Source: Treponema sp.
GTDB lineage: Bacteria > Spirochaetota > Spirochaetia > Treponematales > Breznakiellaceae
Length of the DNA stretch: 5,858 nt
Assembly (NCBI GenBank): GCA_031280065.1
Contig: JAITHH010000025.1
Coordinates: 1-5,858 of the forward strand
Reading direction: 5' to 3'
Position numbers and translations under genes: made by a program. Positions within the stretch are counted from its first letter, which is position 1, and each line of letters begins with the position of its first letter. Below, piece after piece: positions 1 through 5,750 of this stretch. The notes beneath the pieces are model-generated. The model searched no databases. It was given only the letters and a program-made list of their open reading frames with translations, and had not been told where the DNA came from.

Positions 1-254
1 TTGCTCATGCCCTGGGAGTATCGGTGGAGTACCTGGTAACCGGCAGAAAACCGGCGGATGGCAAAACATGGAATCAGTTTTTAAGCCCGGAATTACGGGC
101 TATCGCGGACAGGGTAGAGTCGCTTCCCCGGGTACAGCGAAAGCTGGTTGAAGACGCGGTGGCCGAGCTTATCGGCCTTCTCCAGCGCCCCTTGGATGAA
201 GAACCTTTGGCCCTCACTCCGCTCCAGAAGGTCTTTCTGCGGATGTTTAGGTAG
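1..254 (+). CDS. XRE/Cro-type transcriptional regulator, C-terminal part (5' end outside window)
   Basis: The frame is open from the left edge (first full codon at 3) to TAG at 252-254, giving 83 visible residues. The first residues read AHALGVSVEYLVTGRKP. This matches the end of the helix-turn-helix domain of XRE/Cro-CI proteins, where a line like 'A.aLgvsvdyLltG' closes the fold. The in-frame GTG at 24 therefore falls inside the domain and is not the true start; the gene begins upstream of the window. The remaining ~65 residues (LSPELRAIADRVESLPRVQ and onward) are charged and predicted helical, a usual tail for short regulators of this family, perhaps for dimerisation. It is convergent with the sugar operon, so a role in controlling that operon is possible but not shown. 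The family call is good; the ligand and target are unknown. Confidence 0.8.
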   Translation, partial: AHALGVSVEYLVTGRKPADGKTWNQFLSPELRAIADRVESLPRVQRKLVEDAVAELIGLLQRPLDEEPLALTPLQKVFLRMFR

Positions 255-389
255 CAGGGCGTTGAGGGGAGAGGGCCCACTGTCAACAACTTAAAGGGGG
301 GACCGGGGGGCCTGGGCCTCCCGGCGGGGGCGTTGCGGGGGCGGGGAAGGCTGCTTTCACAGCCAATTCCAGGACCCGCAGAGGGGGTA

Positions 390-410
390 GCCCGCATCCA
401 TGATGCGGGC
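390..410. repeat. Perfect 9-bp inverted repeat (hairpin)
   Basis: GCCCGCATC (390-398), loop CAT (399-401), GATGCGGGC (402-410). The stem is fully paired and GC-rich. It has no T tract on either side, so it is not a canonical terminator. It could act as a 3'-end stabilising structure or as part of a dispersed intergenic element. Confidence 0.6.
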
Positions 411-412
411 GT

Positions 413-441
413 AGGGGGAGACTTCCCCCTTCTTAATTTCT
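413..441 (+). terminator. Probable rho-independent terminator of the regulator gene
   Basis: Positions 413-419 (AGGGGGA) and 424-430 (TCCCCCT) form a perfect 7-bp stem with the loop GACT, followed on the plus strand by the T-rich tail TCTTAATTTCTT. The tail is interrupted by A and C, so termination may be partial. It lies about 160 bases after the regulator stop codon, which is rather far. Read on the minus strand the stem is not followed by a T run, so it does not obviously serve the sugar operon. Confidence 0.5.
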
Positions 442-461
442 TAAGTTGCTGATAGTGGTCC

Positions 462-1274
462 TTACACCCGGGCCCGCAAGCCCTGCAGATAGGCAAGGGT
501 GACGTCGGTTTCGTACTTGAAGTCTACCTCGCCCCCCTTCGTGCTTACCCAGGGACACGCCGCGGATACCCCCTTGTCATAACCCGCTTCCTTAAGAACC
601 TTGAACAGATGGAGCAGGACCTGCTCCCGGTTCCCCACATTCGGCTGCGCGCCCCCGTCTCCCTGAATATGCACATTAAGACAATATCCGGGATGCTTGA
701 GAATATCCTCCAGGGGCTGTTCAAGCTCGATAAAGTAGTTCAGGTCCGCCATCACCTTTACATTGCTGCGGCCCGAAAGTTTTGCAAAGGCAACGCCGTC
801 CAGATACCGGGGGAAGAGCGTATCCTGCTCCGCCTGGGGCTCAAGGGCGATCTCCATGCCGTATTCCGCGGCATAGTCCGCGGCGATATTCACCGTACTG
901 AGCGCCTGATCTACCGCCTTAACACGGCTGAATCCCTCCTGGACGCGGAAATGTCCGCCCCACGCGCCCAGGTACTTAACCCCAAGCTCGCTCATCCGCC
1001 TAATGGTACGCCCCAGGGAAAACTCGATAAGCTCGCGGTCAAAATACCGCCCGCTGCCTCCCTGCCACATATTCCCCGGCCCCAGCAGGTGGCTGCTCAC
1101 CGGCGCGGGCCTGCCGTCCGCCTGGTAGACCGCCTTCCATTGCTCCCACTCATAGTCCGAAAAGGTGGAATCCCCGTGTATGCTGGCGGGCACTTCAAAA
1201 TACTCCCAGCCTTTGCTTAAAACCGGGATCGGCGCGGCATCCACCACGATGCCGATCTTAAATTGTACTGCCAT
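462..1274 (-). CDS. Sugar phosphate isomerase/epimerase-family TIM-barrel protein (AP_endonuc_2 fold)
   Basis: The 270-residue protein has the length and layout of the xylose isomerase-like TIM-barrel family that includes ketose 3-epimerases, inosose dehydratases and 3-keto-glycoside lyases. Visible landmarks are E27 in GWEYFEVP, H108 in WGGHF, E145 in IALEP, D177 in MADLNYF and H202 in NVHIQGDGG. In the family the last three are metal ligands. The fourth ligand, a Glu normally found in 'vSvECpW', is missing: the protein has VSAACPW with A239 (codon GCG). The ATG start is set by AAGGAG at 1280-1285, five bases upstream. It is the last gene of the operon, 30 bases after the ThuA-like gene, so it probably acts on the imported sugar or an oxidised derivative. 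Which reaction, and whether it is still active, cannot be decided. There is no signal peptide, so it is cytoplasmic. Confidence 0.85.
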   Translation of the reverse strand: MAVQFKIGIVVDAAPIPVLSKGWEYFEVPASIHGDSTFSDYEWEQWKAVYQADGRPAPVSSHLLGPGNMWQGGSGRYFDRELIEFSLGRTIRRMSELGVKYLGAWGGHFRVQEGFSRVKAVDQALSTVNIAADYAAEYGMEIALEPQAEQDTLFPRYLDGVAFAKLSGRSNVKVMADLNYFIELEQPLEDILKHPGYCLNVHIQGDGGAQPNVGNREQVLLHLFKVLKEAGYDKGVSAACPWVSTKGGEVDFKYETDVTLAYLQGLRARV

Positions 1275-1279
1275 ATATG

Positions 1280-1285
1280 CTCCTT
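1280..1285 (-). promoter_or_regulatory. Ribosome binding site of the isomerase-like gene
   Basis: AAGGAG on the minus strand lies five bases before the ATG at 1274 and fixes that start. Confidence 0.7.
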
Positions 1286-1304
1286 GTTTTGGGTAATGGG
1301 CTGC

Positions 1305-1958
1305 TCATGCCTCGTCCTTTCCCGCGGCCCAGCGCAGCCCCTGATGAATCGTCTGCCGAAAACTCCCATGAGAGTACGCCCGGTTGTCATGGCCGGATGC
1401 GTAGGCGAAGACGCGGCTCTCGCGGTAACGCCGGGTCCACGCGAGGTTTTTGATACTCGTCTCATTGCCGGTGGTGATGAGGATATGGTTCCCCGGTTCC
1501 TCCGGCTCGCCGATGGTGTAGGTCTCATCGGTGATCGTAAAATCATCGAGCCCCTGGGTAACCGGATGCGTCCGGTCCGCAATCCGCTGCACAACGGTCT
1601 GGTTCTGGGTGTACTTAAAAAGCCCCCCGGAACCCCGGCGGCGCAGACCGCAGATTTCCGTGTAAACCTCCCAGTCCTGGAAACTGAGCAGCGCGTGGTG
1701 AAGCAGTACAATCCCCTGCTTCGTCCTCCCTATCTCGTTTTCCAGGTACTCCCGCAGAATGCCCTCCGGCGGCTCCCAGTGGATGTTGTACCAGAGGACC
1801 GCGTCATACCCCGCCCGGTTGTCCTCGTCCTGGACAAAGAGGTCCACAGGCTGCACAAAACAATCGCAGTCATCGAAGGACTCCAGCATCCGCTGAAAGC
1901 CAACCACGTCATAGGGATGCCGCTCCACCAAAACGGCGGCCTGTATGTTCGCCGCCAT
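1305..1958 (-). CDS. ThuA-like domain protein
   Basis: The 217-residue cytoplasmic protein matches the ThuA-like family (named from rhizobial trehalose utilisation; a class I glutamine amidotransferase-like fold). Motifs in order: GIVLLHHALLSFQDW at 82-96 (the family's 'vlHha...f' segment), HPVTQGLDDF at 131-140 with DETY at 144-147, SRVFAYASGHD at 181-191, and the closing IHQGLRWAAG at 204-213. The length is typical for a stand-alone domain. The biochemical role of ThuA proteins is poorly settled. They recur beside sugar transporters, GFO/IDH/MocA oxidoreductases and isomerase-like TIM barrels, and are linked to catabolism of disaccharides through 3-keto intermediates. The ATG sits one base after the stop of the binding-protein gene (TGACATG) and has no strong ribosome binding site, so translation is probably coupled to that gene. 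The sugar substrate is unknown. Confidence 0.85.
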   Translation of the reverse strand: MAANIQAAVLVERHPYDVVGFQRMLESFDDCDCFVQPVDLFVQDEDNRAGYDAVLWYNIHWEPPEGILREYLENEIGRTKQGIVLLHHALLSFQDWEVYTEICGLRRRGSGGLFKYTQNQTVVQRIADRTHPVTQGLDDFTITDETYTIGEPEEPGNHILITTGNETSIKNLAWTRRYRESRVFAYASGHDNRAYSHGSFRQTIHQGLRWAAGKDEA

Positions 1959-1959
1959 G

Positions 1960-3513
1960 TCAGTTCACGTAGCGGGCGGGATGGGCTTTCATGTACACGG
2001 CGAATTCCTCCCCGATACCCGCCACCGCGGGGCCATAGGTGTTCTTGATGTAGGCCTCAAGCTGGCTGAACGGCGCCTCGCCGGTGATGTAACGCACTTC
2101 CAGGCTGTTGAGCTGGCGTACAATGTCCGGGTAGTTTGCGCCGATGTTATCCAGCATCTTGGTAAAGCCGAAGTAGACCTTGACTGTTGCCGCGTCCGCC
2201 GCGCCGGCTTCCGCCTGCCATTTGGCGATCTGCGCGGGGGTTGAACCGCCCTGCAAGGCGGGAAGCCCCTGGTAGGCGTTAGCCGGGGCGAACATGTTGC
2301 TGGTAATCCGGCGCAGGGCCTCGGCTTGGGCGGCGCTGCGGTTCACCGTACGGGCGCGGATGTCATAGCCGGTGTAATGCTGCCCCGCAAGGCCCAACTG
2401 GGTTGCGATGAATCCCTTCTCGCTGTTGCACCAGTCCAGGAAGCGCAGCGCGGCGTCCTGCTTTTCCGGGGACGACTTTGCGTTGATATAATAGGCCATC
2501 CAATTGGAAGGCGGCATGGCGTACATGCCCTTTTTGCCCGCTTCCAGCGACAGCGGCGGACAGTAAAGGTAATCTTCCAAGGGCAGGCTGTAACGCTCCA
2601 GCAGATTCGTTGTGTAGTTTGTCCCGGAAGCGCCTACTATTCCAACGCGCCCCTGGGCAAACTTCTCGTCGTTTTCACTGCCGTTGTGGGTTACAAACTC
2701 ACGGTCGATGATGCCCTCCTCATACAGGGCCCGGAGCTGGCGCAGGTAATCGCCGTATTGCAGTTTCAATGCGCGAATTCTCGCGCCGCCGTCAGAGTCG
2801 GGCATACCCGCGTGCCAGCTTGAGATGCTGTAGGCCATGGAAAGAAAATCGTTCTGCAAGTGCCAGATGCCTGAATCCAGGGAGGACTGCTGGGCGTTGA
2901 AACTTGCCCCGTAGGTATCGTTTCTGCCGTTGCCGTCCGGGTCCCGTGTGGTAAAGGCCCGGCAGACCTCGGCAAATTCCGCAACCGTCCGGGGCGGTTT
3001 TAGGCCCAGCTTGTCCAGCCATTTCTTGTTGATCACAAAGCCGAATTTGTCCCCGGAATTGGGGCGCGGTACGCCGTAGATTCTGCCGTCAGGCAAAAAC
3101 ACGCAGTCGCCGTATTGCTCCGCCGAGATGTTGGCTTTGAGATTCGGATACTGCGCGATACGGTCCGTCAGGTCCAGCAGCAGCCCTTCTTCAGCCCACT
3201 GGGTCGCAAAAATGTCCGCGCCGTAATGGACCAAATCGGGCATATCGCCGGTGGACACGAGCATCTTCACCCGGTCGCCGTAGCTGTTCTGGGGCGGGGC
3301 CTCGATCCTGAGGGTGATGTTGAGTTCATCCTCAATCAGCTTAATGAGCGGATTGTTCTCCAAGCTGATTTCAGGATTGAGCTGGAGCACCGCGGTAATG
3401 GCGGTTCTCCCCCCGCCCCGCACGCCCGGCGAATCCTGCCGCCCGCCGCCGGCCCACGCCGCCGTCAAGGTCAGCGTGAGCGCCAAAAACACAAACATCT
3501 GCTTTTTTTTCAT
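1960..3513 (-). CDS. Family-1 extracellular sugar-binding protein of an Lpl-type ABC transporter
   Basis: The 517-residue protein captures an oligosaccharide or similar solute outside the inner membrane and delivers it to the permease pair encoded upstream. Residues 1-21 form a signal peptide (MKKK, hydrophobic core, AWA before GGG) that suits signal peptidase I. There is no lipobox Cys, so it is probably a soluble periplasmic protein. LplA/YtcQ-type landmarks are STGDMPD (87-93), DGRIYGVPRP (142-151), the calcium-loop-like DPDGNGRNDTYG (191-202) and a C-terminal IKNTYGPAVAGIGEEF (489-504). The size, over 500 residues, fits this large subgroup. The start is ATG at 3513, six bases after AGGAGG. 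An in-frame TTG at 3531 has no such site and would put charged residues before the signal peptide. A hairpin lies between this gene and the preceding permease. The ligand cannot be inferred. Confidence 0.9.
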   Translation of the reverse strand: MKKKQMFVFLALTLTLTAAWAGGGRQDSPGVRGGGRTAITAVLQLNPEISLENNPLIKLIEDELNITLRIEAPPQNSYGDRVKMLVSTGDMPDLVHYGADIFATQWAEEGLLLDLTDRIAQYPNLKANISAEQYGDCVFLPDGRIYGVPRPNSGDKFGFVINKKWLDKLGLKPPRTVAEFAEVCRAFTTRDPDGNGRNDTYGASFNAQQSSLDSGIWHLQNDFLSMAYSISSWHAGMPDSDGGARIRALKLQYGDYLRQLRALYEEGIIDREFVTHNGSENDEKFAQGRVGIVGASGTNYTTNLLERYSLPLEDYLYCPPLSLEAGKKGMYAMPPSNWMAYYINAKSSPEKQDAALRFLDWCNSEKGFIATQLGLAGQHYTGYDIRARTVNRSAAQAEALRRITSNMFAPANAYQGLPALQGGSTPAQIAKWQAEAGAADAATVKVYFGFTKMLDNIGANYPDIVRQLNSLEVRYITGEAPFSQLEAYIKNTYGPAVAGIGEEFAVYMKAHPARYVN

Positions 3514-3519
3514 ATAAAT

Positions 3520-3525
3520 CCTCCT
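3520..3525 (-). promoter_or_regulatory. Ribosome binding site that sets the binding-protein start
   Basis: AGGAGG on the minus strand lies six bases before ATG at 3513. This perfect Shine-Dalgarno lies downstream of the alternative TTG at 3531 and so rules that start out. Confidence 0.8.
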
Positions 3526-3528
3526 GAA

Positions 3529-3558
3529 CAAAAATATTGTTACCCCGTAACACGGGGT
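3529..3558 (-). terminator. Intercistronic hairpin with T-rich tail between permease and binding-protein genes
   Basis: On the minus strand ACCCCGT and ACGGGGT (3558-3552 and 3548-3542) form a perfect 7-bp stem with loop GTT, followed eight bases later by TATTTTTG. The T tract is too far from the stem for a strong intrinsic terminator. Attenuation, or an RNA processing or protection site that raises binding-protein mRNA over permease mRNA, is the likelier role. It occupies most of the only sizeable gap inside the transporter part of the operon. Confidence 0.45.
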
Positions 3559-3575
3559 TAATTTTCTCTATGCTG

Positions 3576-4475
3576 CTATTCCTTCACCGACCCCAGGGAT
3601 ACGCCTGTTACAAAGTATTTCTGCATGAACGGGTAGATCGCGAGGATAGGCGCGATGACGATTACAATGGCCGCCATCTTTAGGGTAAAGGGATGGCTCC
3701 GCGCCGCCTGGGTGAGCATCGCGGATACCGGATTTACCGCGTCGGTGTTTTCCACGACTAATTCGCGCAGCACGAGGATCAGGGGCCAGAGTTTCCGGTC
3801 GGATATGTACATCATCGCGGAAAAATAGTTGTTCCAATAGTTGACCGCGCAGAAAATCACCATGGTCGCAATCGCCGGTTTTAAGAGCGGCACGATAATT
3901 TGGAAGAGGATGCGGATGTCATTCGCGCCGTCTATCTTGGCCGCCTCTTCAAGGGATGCGGGGACGCTTACGCGGATAAAATTCTTCATCAGTATCAGAT
4001 TAAAGGCGCTGATGCAGCCGGGCAGGATGAGGGCCCAAATACGGTTGTAGATGCCAAGCCGCCGCATCAGGATATAGTTCGGTATCATGCCTCCGTTGAA
4101 AAACATCGTGAACAGCACCATTCCCAGCACGATACGCCGCCCTTTCAAATGCTGTTTGGAGAGGGGGTAGGCGGAAATCACCAGTAAAAATACACTCAGC
4201 AGTGTACCGGTGAGGGTGATGATTCCTGTTACCCCATAGCCTGAGTGAATGAGGCGGTATGACCAAATCTCCCGGTAAGCGTTCAAACTTGCCTGTTTCG
4301 GAATGATCCGCAGCGGGTTCCGCAGGTATTCTTCGTAGGTCATAAAGGAAGTGAAAAAAACATACGCGAAGGGCGCGAGGCAGGCCAGGGCAAAGAGGCT
4401 TACCAGAAACAGCGCCGCCCCCTCCAGGATATAGTCCGCGGGGCCGCGGATCAAACTGCGGGAGGAGTTTTTCAA
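3576..4475 (-). CDS. lplC: ABC transporter permease, LplC/YtcP type
   Basis: The 299-residue inner-membrane protein is the second permease of a CUT1-family sugar importer. About six membrane segments are visible, near residues 17-42, 84-106, 117-138, 147-165, 195-215 and 265-289. The cytoplasmic EAA loop that contacts the ATPase is intact: EEAAKIDGA at 176-184 with the conserved P196. The C-terminal pattern PFMQKYFVTGVSLGSVKE is typical of YtcP/LplC proteins, which end in '...kGv.iGavKG'. The start is TTG at 4475, which overlaps the TGA of the upstream permease gene (TTGA), with GAAGGAGG six bases before it. Overlap and pairing imply heterodimer assembly with that protein. The symbol marks family membership only; the transported sugar is unknown. 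Confidence 0.92.
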   Translation of the reverse strand: MKNSSRSLIRGPADYILEGAALFLVSLFALACLAPFAYVFFTSFMTYEEYLRNPLRIIPKQASLNAYREIWSYRLIHSGYGVTGIITLTGTLLSVFLLVISAYPLSKQHLKGRRIVLGMVLFTMFFNGGMIPNYILMRRLGIYNRIWALILPGCISAFNLILMKNFIRVSVPASLEEAAKIDGANDIRILFQIIVPLLKPAIATMVIFCAVNYWNNYFSAMMYISDRKLWPLILVLRELVVENTDAVNPVSAMLTQAARSHPFTLKMAAIVIVIAPILAIYPFMQKYFVTGVSLGSVKE

Positions 4476-5404
4476 AAGACGCCTCCTTCACCTAGGGCCT
4501 TTGCCGAGGCATTGGCCAGCATGAGCAGCACGAAGCCCACCGCCGAGCCGAAGAGCCCCACGGTGACCGCAAAGGAGAATCTTCCATTGATAATGCCGAG
4601 CCGGTAGGTGTAGGTTTCAAATACCTCGGAAACCGCCAGGTTGCTGCCGTTTTGCAAAATAAAAATCTGTTCAAACCCGTTGTTCATGATACCGCCTATG
4701 CTTAAAAGGAGCAGTATCACTACCGTTGATTTGATTCCCGGCAGCGTGATGAACCAGATGCGCTGGAGCCGGGACGCGCCGTCGATTGCCGCCGCCTGAT
4801 AGAGTTCCGGGTCAATGGCGGTAACCGCGGCAAGGTAGATGATCGTATCCCAGCCTGAGTTTTTCCAAACATGCGAGACAATGGCGACGCCCCGGAAATA
4901 CCTTGCGCTTCCCATGAAGAAAACCGGCTCTCCCCCCGCGGCCTTGATAATGCTGTTCACAAGGCCCCAGGAGGGCGACAGGATATTTACCAATATTCCG
5001 CCGATGACCACCCAGGAGATAAAATAGGGCAGGTACAGCGCGGTCTGCGCGGTCCGTTTGTAAAGCACAAAGGGGATTTCGTTAAGCGCCAGGGTGAGCA
5101 GCACGGGGATGGGAAAATAGACCGCCAGTTTGAGTACGCTCAGAAGCAGGGAGTTGCCCAGCACTTGATAGAAGGTATCCAGGGTAAACAAATACTTGAA
5201 GTTTGCAAGACCCACCCATTCACTGCCAAAGATGCCTTTAGAAAATTTGAAATCCTTGAAAGCCAGAACAAGCCCGTACATGGGGACATAGTTAAAAACA
5301 ACAAAATACACCACACAGGGGACGAGCAGCAGGTAGAGATACCGGTTCGTCATGATATACCGGATGCCTCCGCTCCGGCGGGCAGACACTAATCCTGTCA
5401 GCAT
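4472..5404 (-). CDS. lplB: ABC transporter permease, LplB type
   Basis: This 310-residue inner-membrane protein is the first permease of the importer. Membrane segments are seen near residues 22-44, 83-107, 120-142, 170-192, 224-242 and 277-299. The N-terminal FNYVPMYGLVLAFKDF (37-52) is a hallmark of LplB proteins. The EAA loop reads ELYQAAAIDGA (200-210) with P222. Gln replaces the first Glu of the EAA motif, a mild change because D208-G-A is kept. The start is ATG at 5404, six bases after AAGGAG. A further in-frame ATG at 5488 would add 28 Cys-rich, non-homologous residues and is rejected. It shares a four-base overlap with the next permease gene. No ATP-binding subunit follows, so the pair likely uses a shared ATPase encoded elsewhere. 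Confidence 0.92.
   Translation of the reverse strand: MLTGLVSARRSGGIRYIMTNRYLYLLLVPCVVYFVVFNYVPMYGLVLAFKDFKFSKGIFGSEWVGLANFKYLFTLDTFYQVLGNSLLLSVLKLAVYFPIPVLLTLALNEIPFVLYKRTAQTALYLPYFISWVVIGGILVNILSPSWGLVNSIIKAAGGEPVFFMGSARYFRGVAIVSHVWKNSGWDTIIYLAAVTAIDPELYQAAAIDGASRLQRIWFITLPGIKSTVVILLLLSIGGIMNNGFEQIFILQNGSNLAVSEVFETYTYRLGIINGRFSFAVTVGLFGSAVGFVLLMLANASAKALGEGGVF
4482..4488 (-). promoter_or_regulatory. Ribosome binding site supporting a TTG start
   Basis: AAGGAGG on the minus strand ends six bases before TTG at 4475. The spacing is ideal and no ATG or GTG competes nearby, so the second permease starts at TTG inside the stop codon overlap. Confidence 0.75.
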
Positions 5405-5410
5405 ACACTG

Positions 5411-5416
5411 CTCCTT
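5411..5416 (-). promoter_or_regulatory. Ribosome binding site that sets the LplB-type start
   Basis: AAGGAG on the minus strand lies six bases before ATG at 5404, which selects this codon over the in-frame ATG at 5488. Confidence 0.75.
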
Positions 5417-5447
5417 GCATCGTGAAAACGTACCGCATGACGGATGA

Positions 5448-5464
5448 GCGCATAAATATTGCGC
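5448..5464. promoter_or_regulatory. Inverted repeat in the leader of the LplB-type gene
   Basis: GCGCA (5448-5452) and TGCGC (5460-5464) flank a 7-base AT-only centre, 44-60 bases upstream of the ATG at 5404. The size and spacing suit an operator for a dimeric regulator or a short leader hairpin. No regulator can be assigned to it. Confidence 0.3.
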
Positions 5465-5493
5465 CCCCATAGTCCAGCATACGGGCACTAACC

Positions 5494-5522
5494 ATTATGA
5501 GAAAAGAAAAAAGTATTTAAGG
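5494..5522 (-). promoter_or_regulatory. Weak internal promoter candidate before the LplB-type gene
   Basis: CATAAT (5499-5494) resembles a -10 box and follows an AT-rich, pyrimidine-rich stretch. No good -35 is present; CTTAAA or CCTTAA at 16-17 bases spacing is the best. It sits in the 123-base gap between the small ORF and the permease. It may be spurious. Confidence 0.25.
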
Positions 5523-5527
5523 GAGCA

Positions 5528-5665
5528 TCAGCAGCGGAAGGTCTTTTTGATGGAAGGATAGCGCGGTTTGTCGTTAGAGGCCCAGTGTACATACTGCATT
5601 GCGCAATAGTGCTCCTGGGATGGAGTTTCCTGGAACCGGGGATGAAAGCTGTTCTGTCTGTTCAT
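5528..5665 (-). CDS. Small hypothetical protein, 45 residues, at the head of the operon
   Basis: The ORF starts with ATG at 5665, four bases after GGAGG (5674-5670), and ends at TGA (5530-5528). I do not recognise the product. It begins MNRQNSFHPRF, has C21 in EHYCAMQYVHWAS and ends KKTFRC with a second Cys as the last residue. It is polar and basic near the end, with several aromatic residues and no signal peptide or membrane segment. About two thirds of third codon positions are G or C, well above the surrounding AT-rich non-coding DNA, which supports real coding. A promoter with perfect TTGACA lies directly upstream. The next gene is the LplB-type permease, 123 bases on. It could be a small regulatory or accessory protein, or a leader peptide. 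It is too short to be found by many gene callers. Confidence 0.55.
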   Translation of the reverse strand: MNRQNSFHPRFQETPSQEHYCAMQYVHWASNDKPRYPSIKKTFRC

Positions 5666-5690
5666 AACACCTCCGTCAATCCTTATTTAC

Positions 5691-5719
5691 AGGGTATCTG
5701 AGGATGTTTGGTTTGTCAA
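5691..5719 (-). promoter_or_regulatory. Likely sigma-70-type promoter of the operon
   Basis: A perfect -35 box TTGACA (5719-5714) is followed after 17 bases by TACCCT (5696-5691), a weak -10 with matches at the first, second and last positions. Transcription would begin near 5684, about 20 bases before the small ORF. A strong -35 with a poor -10 is a common pattern for a promoter that needs an activator. Confidence 0.55.
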
Positions 5720-5723
5720 GAGA

Positions 5724-5738
5724 TTTTTTTATTTTTTT
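5724..5738 (-). promoter_or_regulatory. A tract behind the -35 box (UP-element-like)
   Basis: On the minus strand AAAAAAATAAAAAAA ends four bases before TTGACA. A tracts at this place can bind the alpha subunit C-terminal domain of RNA polymerase or bend DNA, and so raise promoter strength. Confidence 0.45.
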
Positions 5739-5750
5739 CCGCATAAAATC

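Larger units (their letters stand above)
255..461. other. Structured, G-rich convergent intergenic region
   Basis: This 207-base gap lies between two convergent genes and holds no credible gene. Six plus-strand G tracts occur at 296-301, 305-310, 314-316, 326-330, 337-341 and 343-346. Hairpins follow: GGCTG/CAGCC at 349-353 and 360-364; a perfect 9-bp stem GCCCGCATC/GATGCGGGC with loop CAT at 390-410; and the terminator-like stem at 413-430. On the minus strand, the transcript leaving the isomerase-like gene would be markedly C-rich here. That would suit rho-dependent termination, since no T-tailed hairpin is seen on that strand. Confidence 0.5.

Noticed and set aside
24..254. GTG at 24 as start of a separate 76-residue gene
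   Set aside because: The frame stays open to the left edge and the upstream residues AHALGVS belong to the helix-turn-helix domain, so the gene is truncated by the window.
281..286. TTGACA on the minus strand as a promoter
   Set aside because: There is no -10-like hexamer at 16-18 bases and it would read antisense into the end of the regulator gene.
74..496. Minus-strand ORF spanning the regulator end and the intergenic gap
   Set aside because: It is low-complexity, rich in Pro, Arg and Gly, overlaps the isomerase stop region and runs antisense to a recognised helix-turn-helix protein.
609..2048. Long plus-strand ORFs opposite the isomerase-like and ThuA-like genes
   Set aside because: Their products match no family and they mirror minus-strand genes with recognisable motifs and ribosome binding sites; GC-rich third positions keep the antisense frames open.
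3514..3531. Six-codon N-terminal extension of the binding protein from TTG at 3531
   Set aside because: A perfect AGGAGG sits between the TTG and the ATG at 3513 with ideal spacing to the ATG, and the shorter form gives a normal signal peptide.
5405..5488. 28-codon N-terminal extension of the LplB-type permease from ATG at 5488
   Set aside because: The extra residues are Cys-rich and unlike the family, the upstream ATG lacks a good ribosome binding site, and ATG at 5404 has AAGGAG at six bases.
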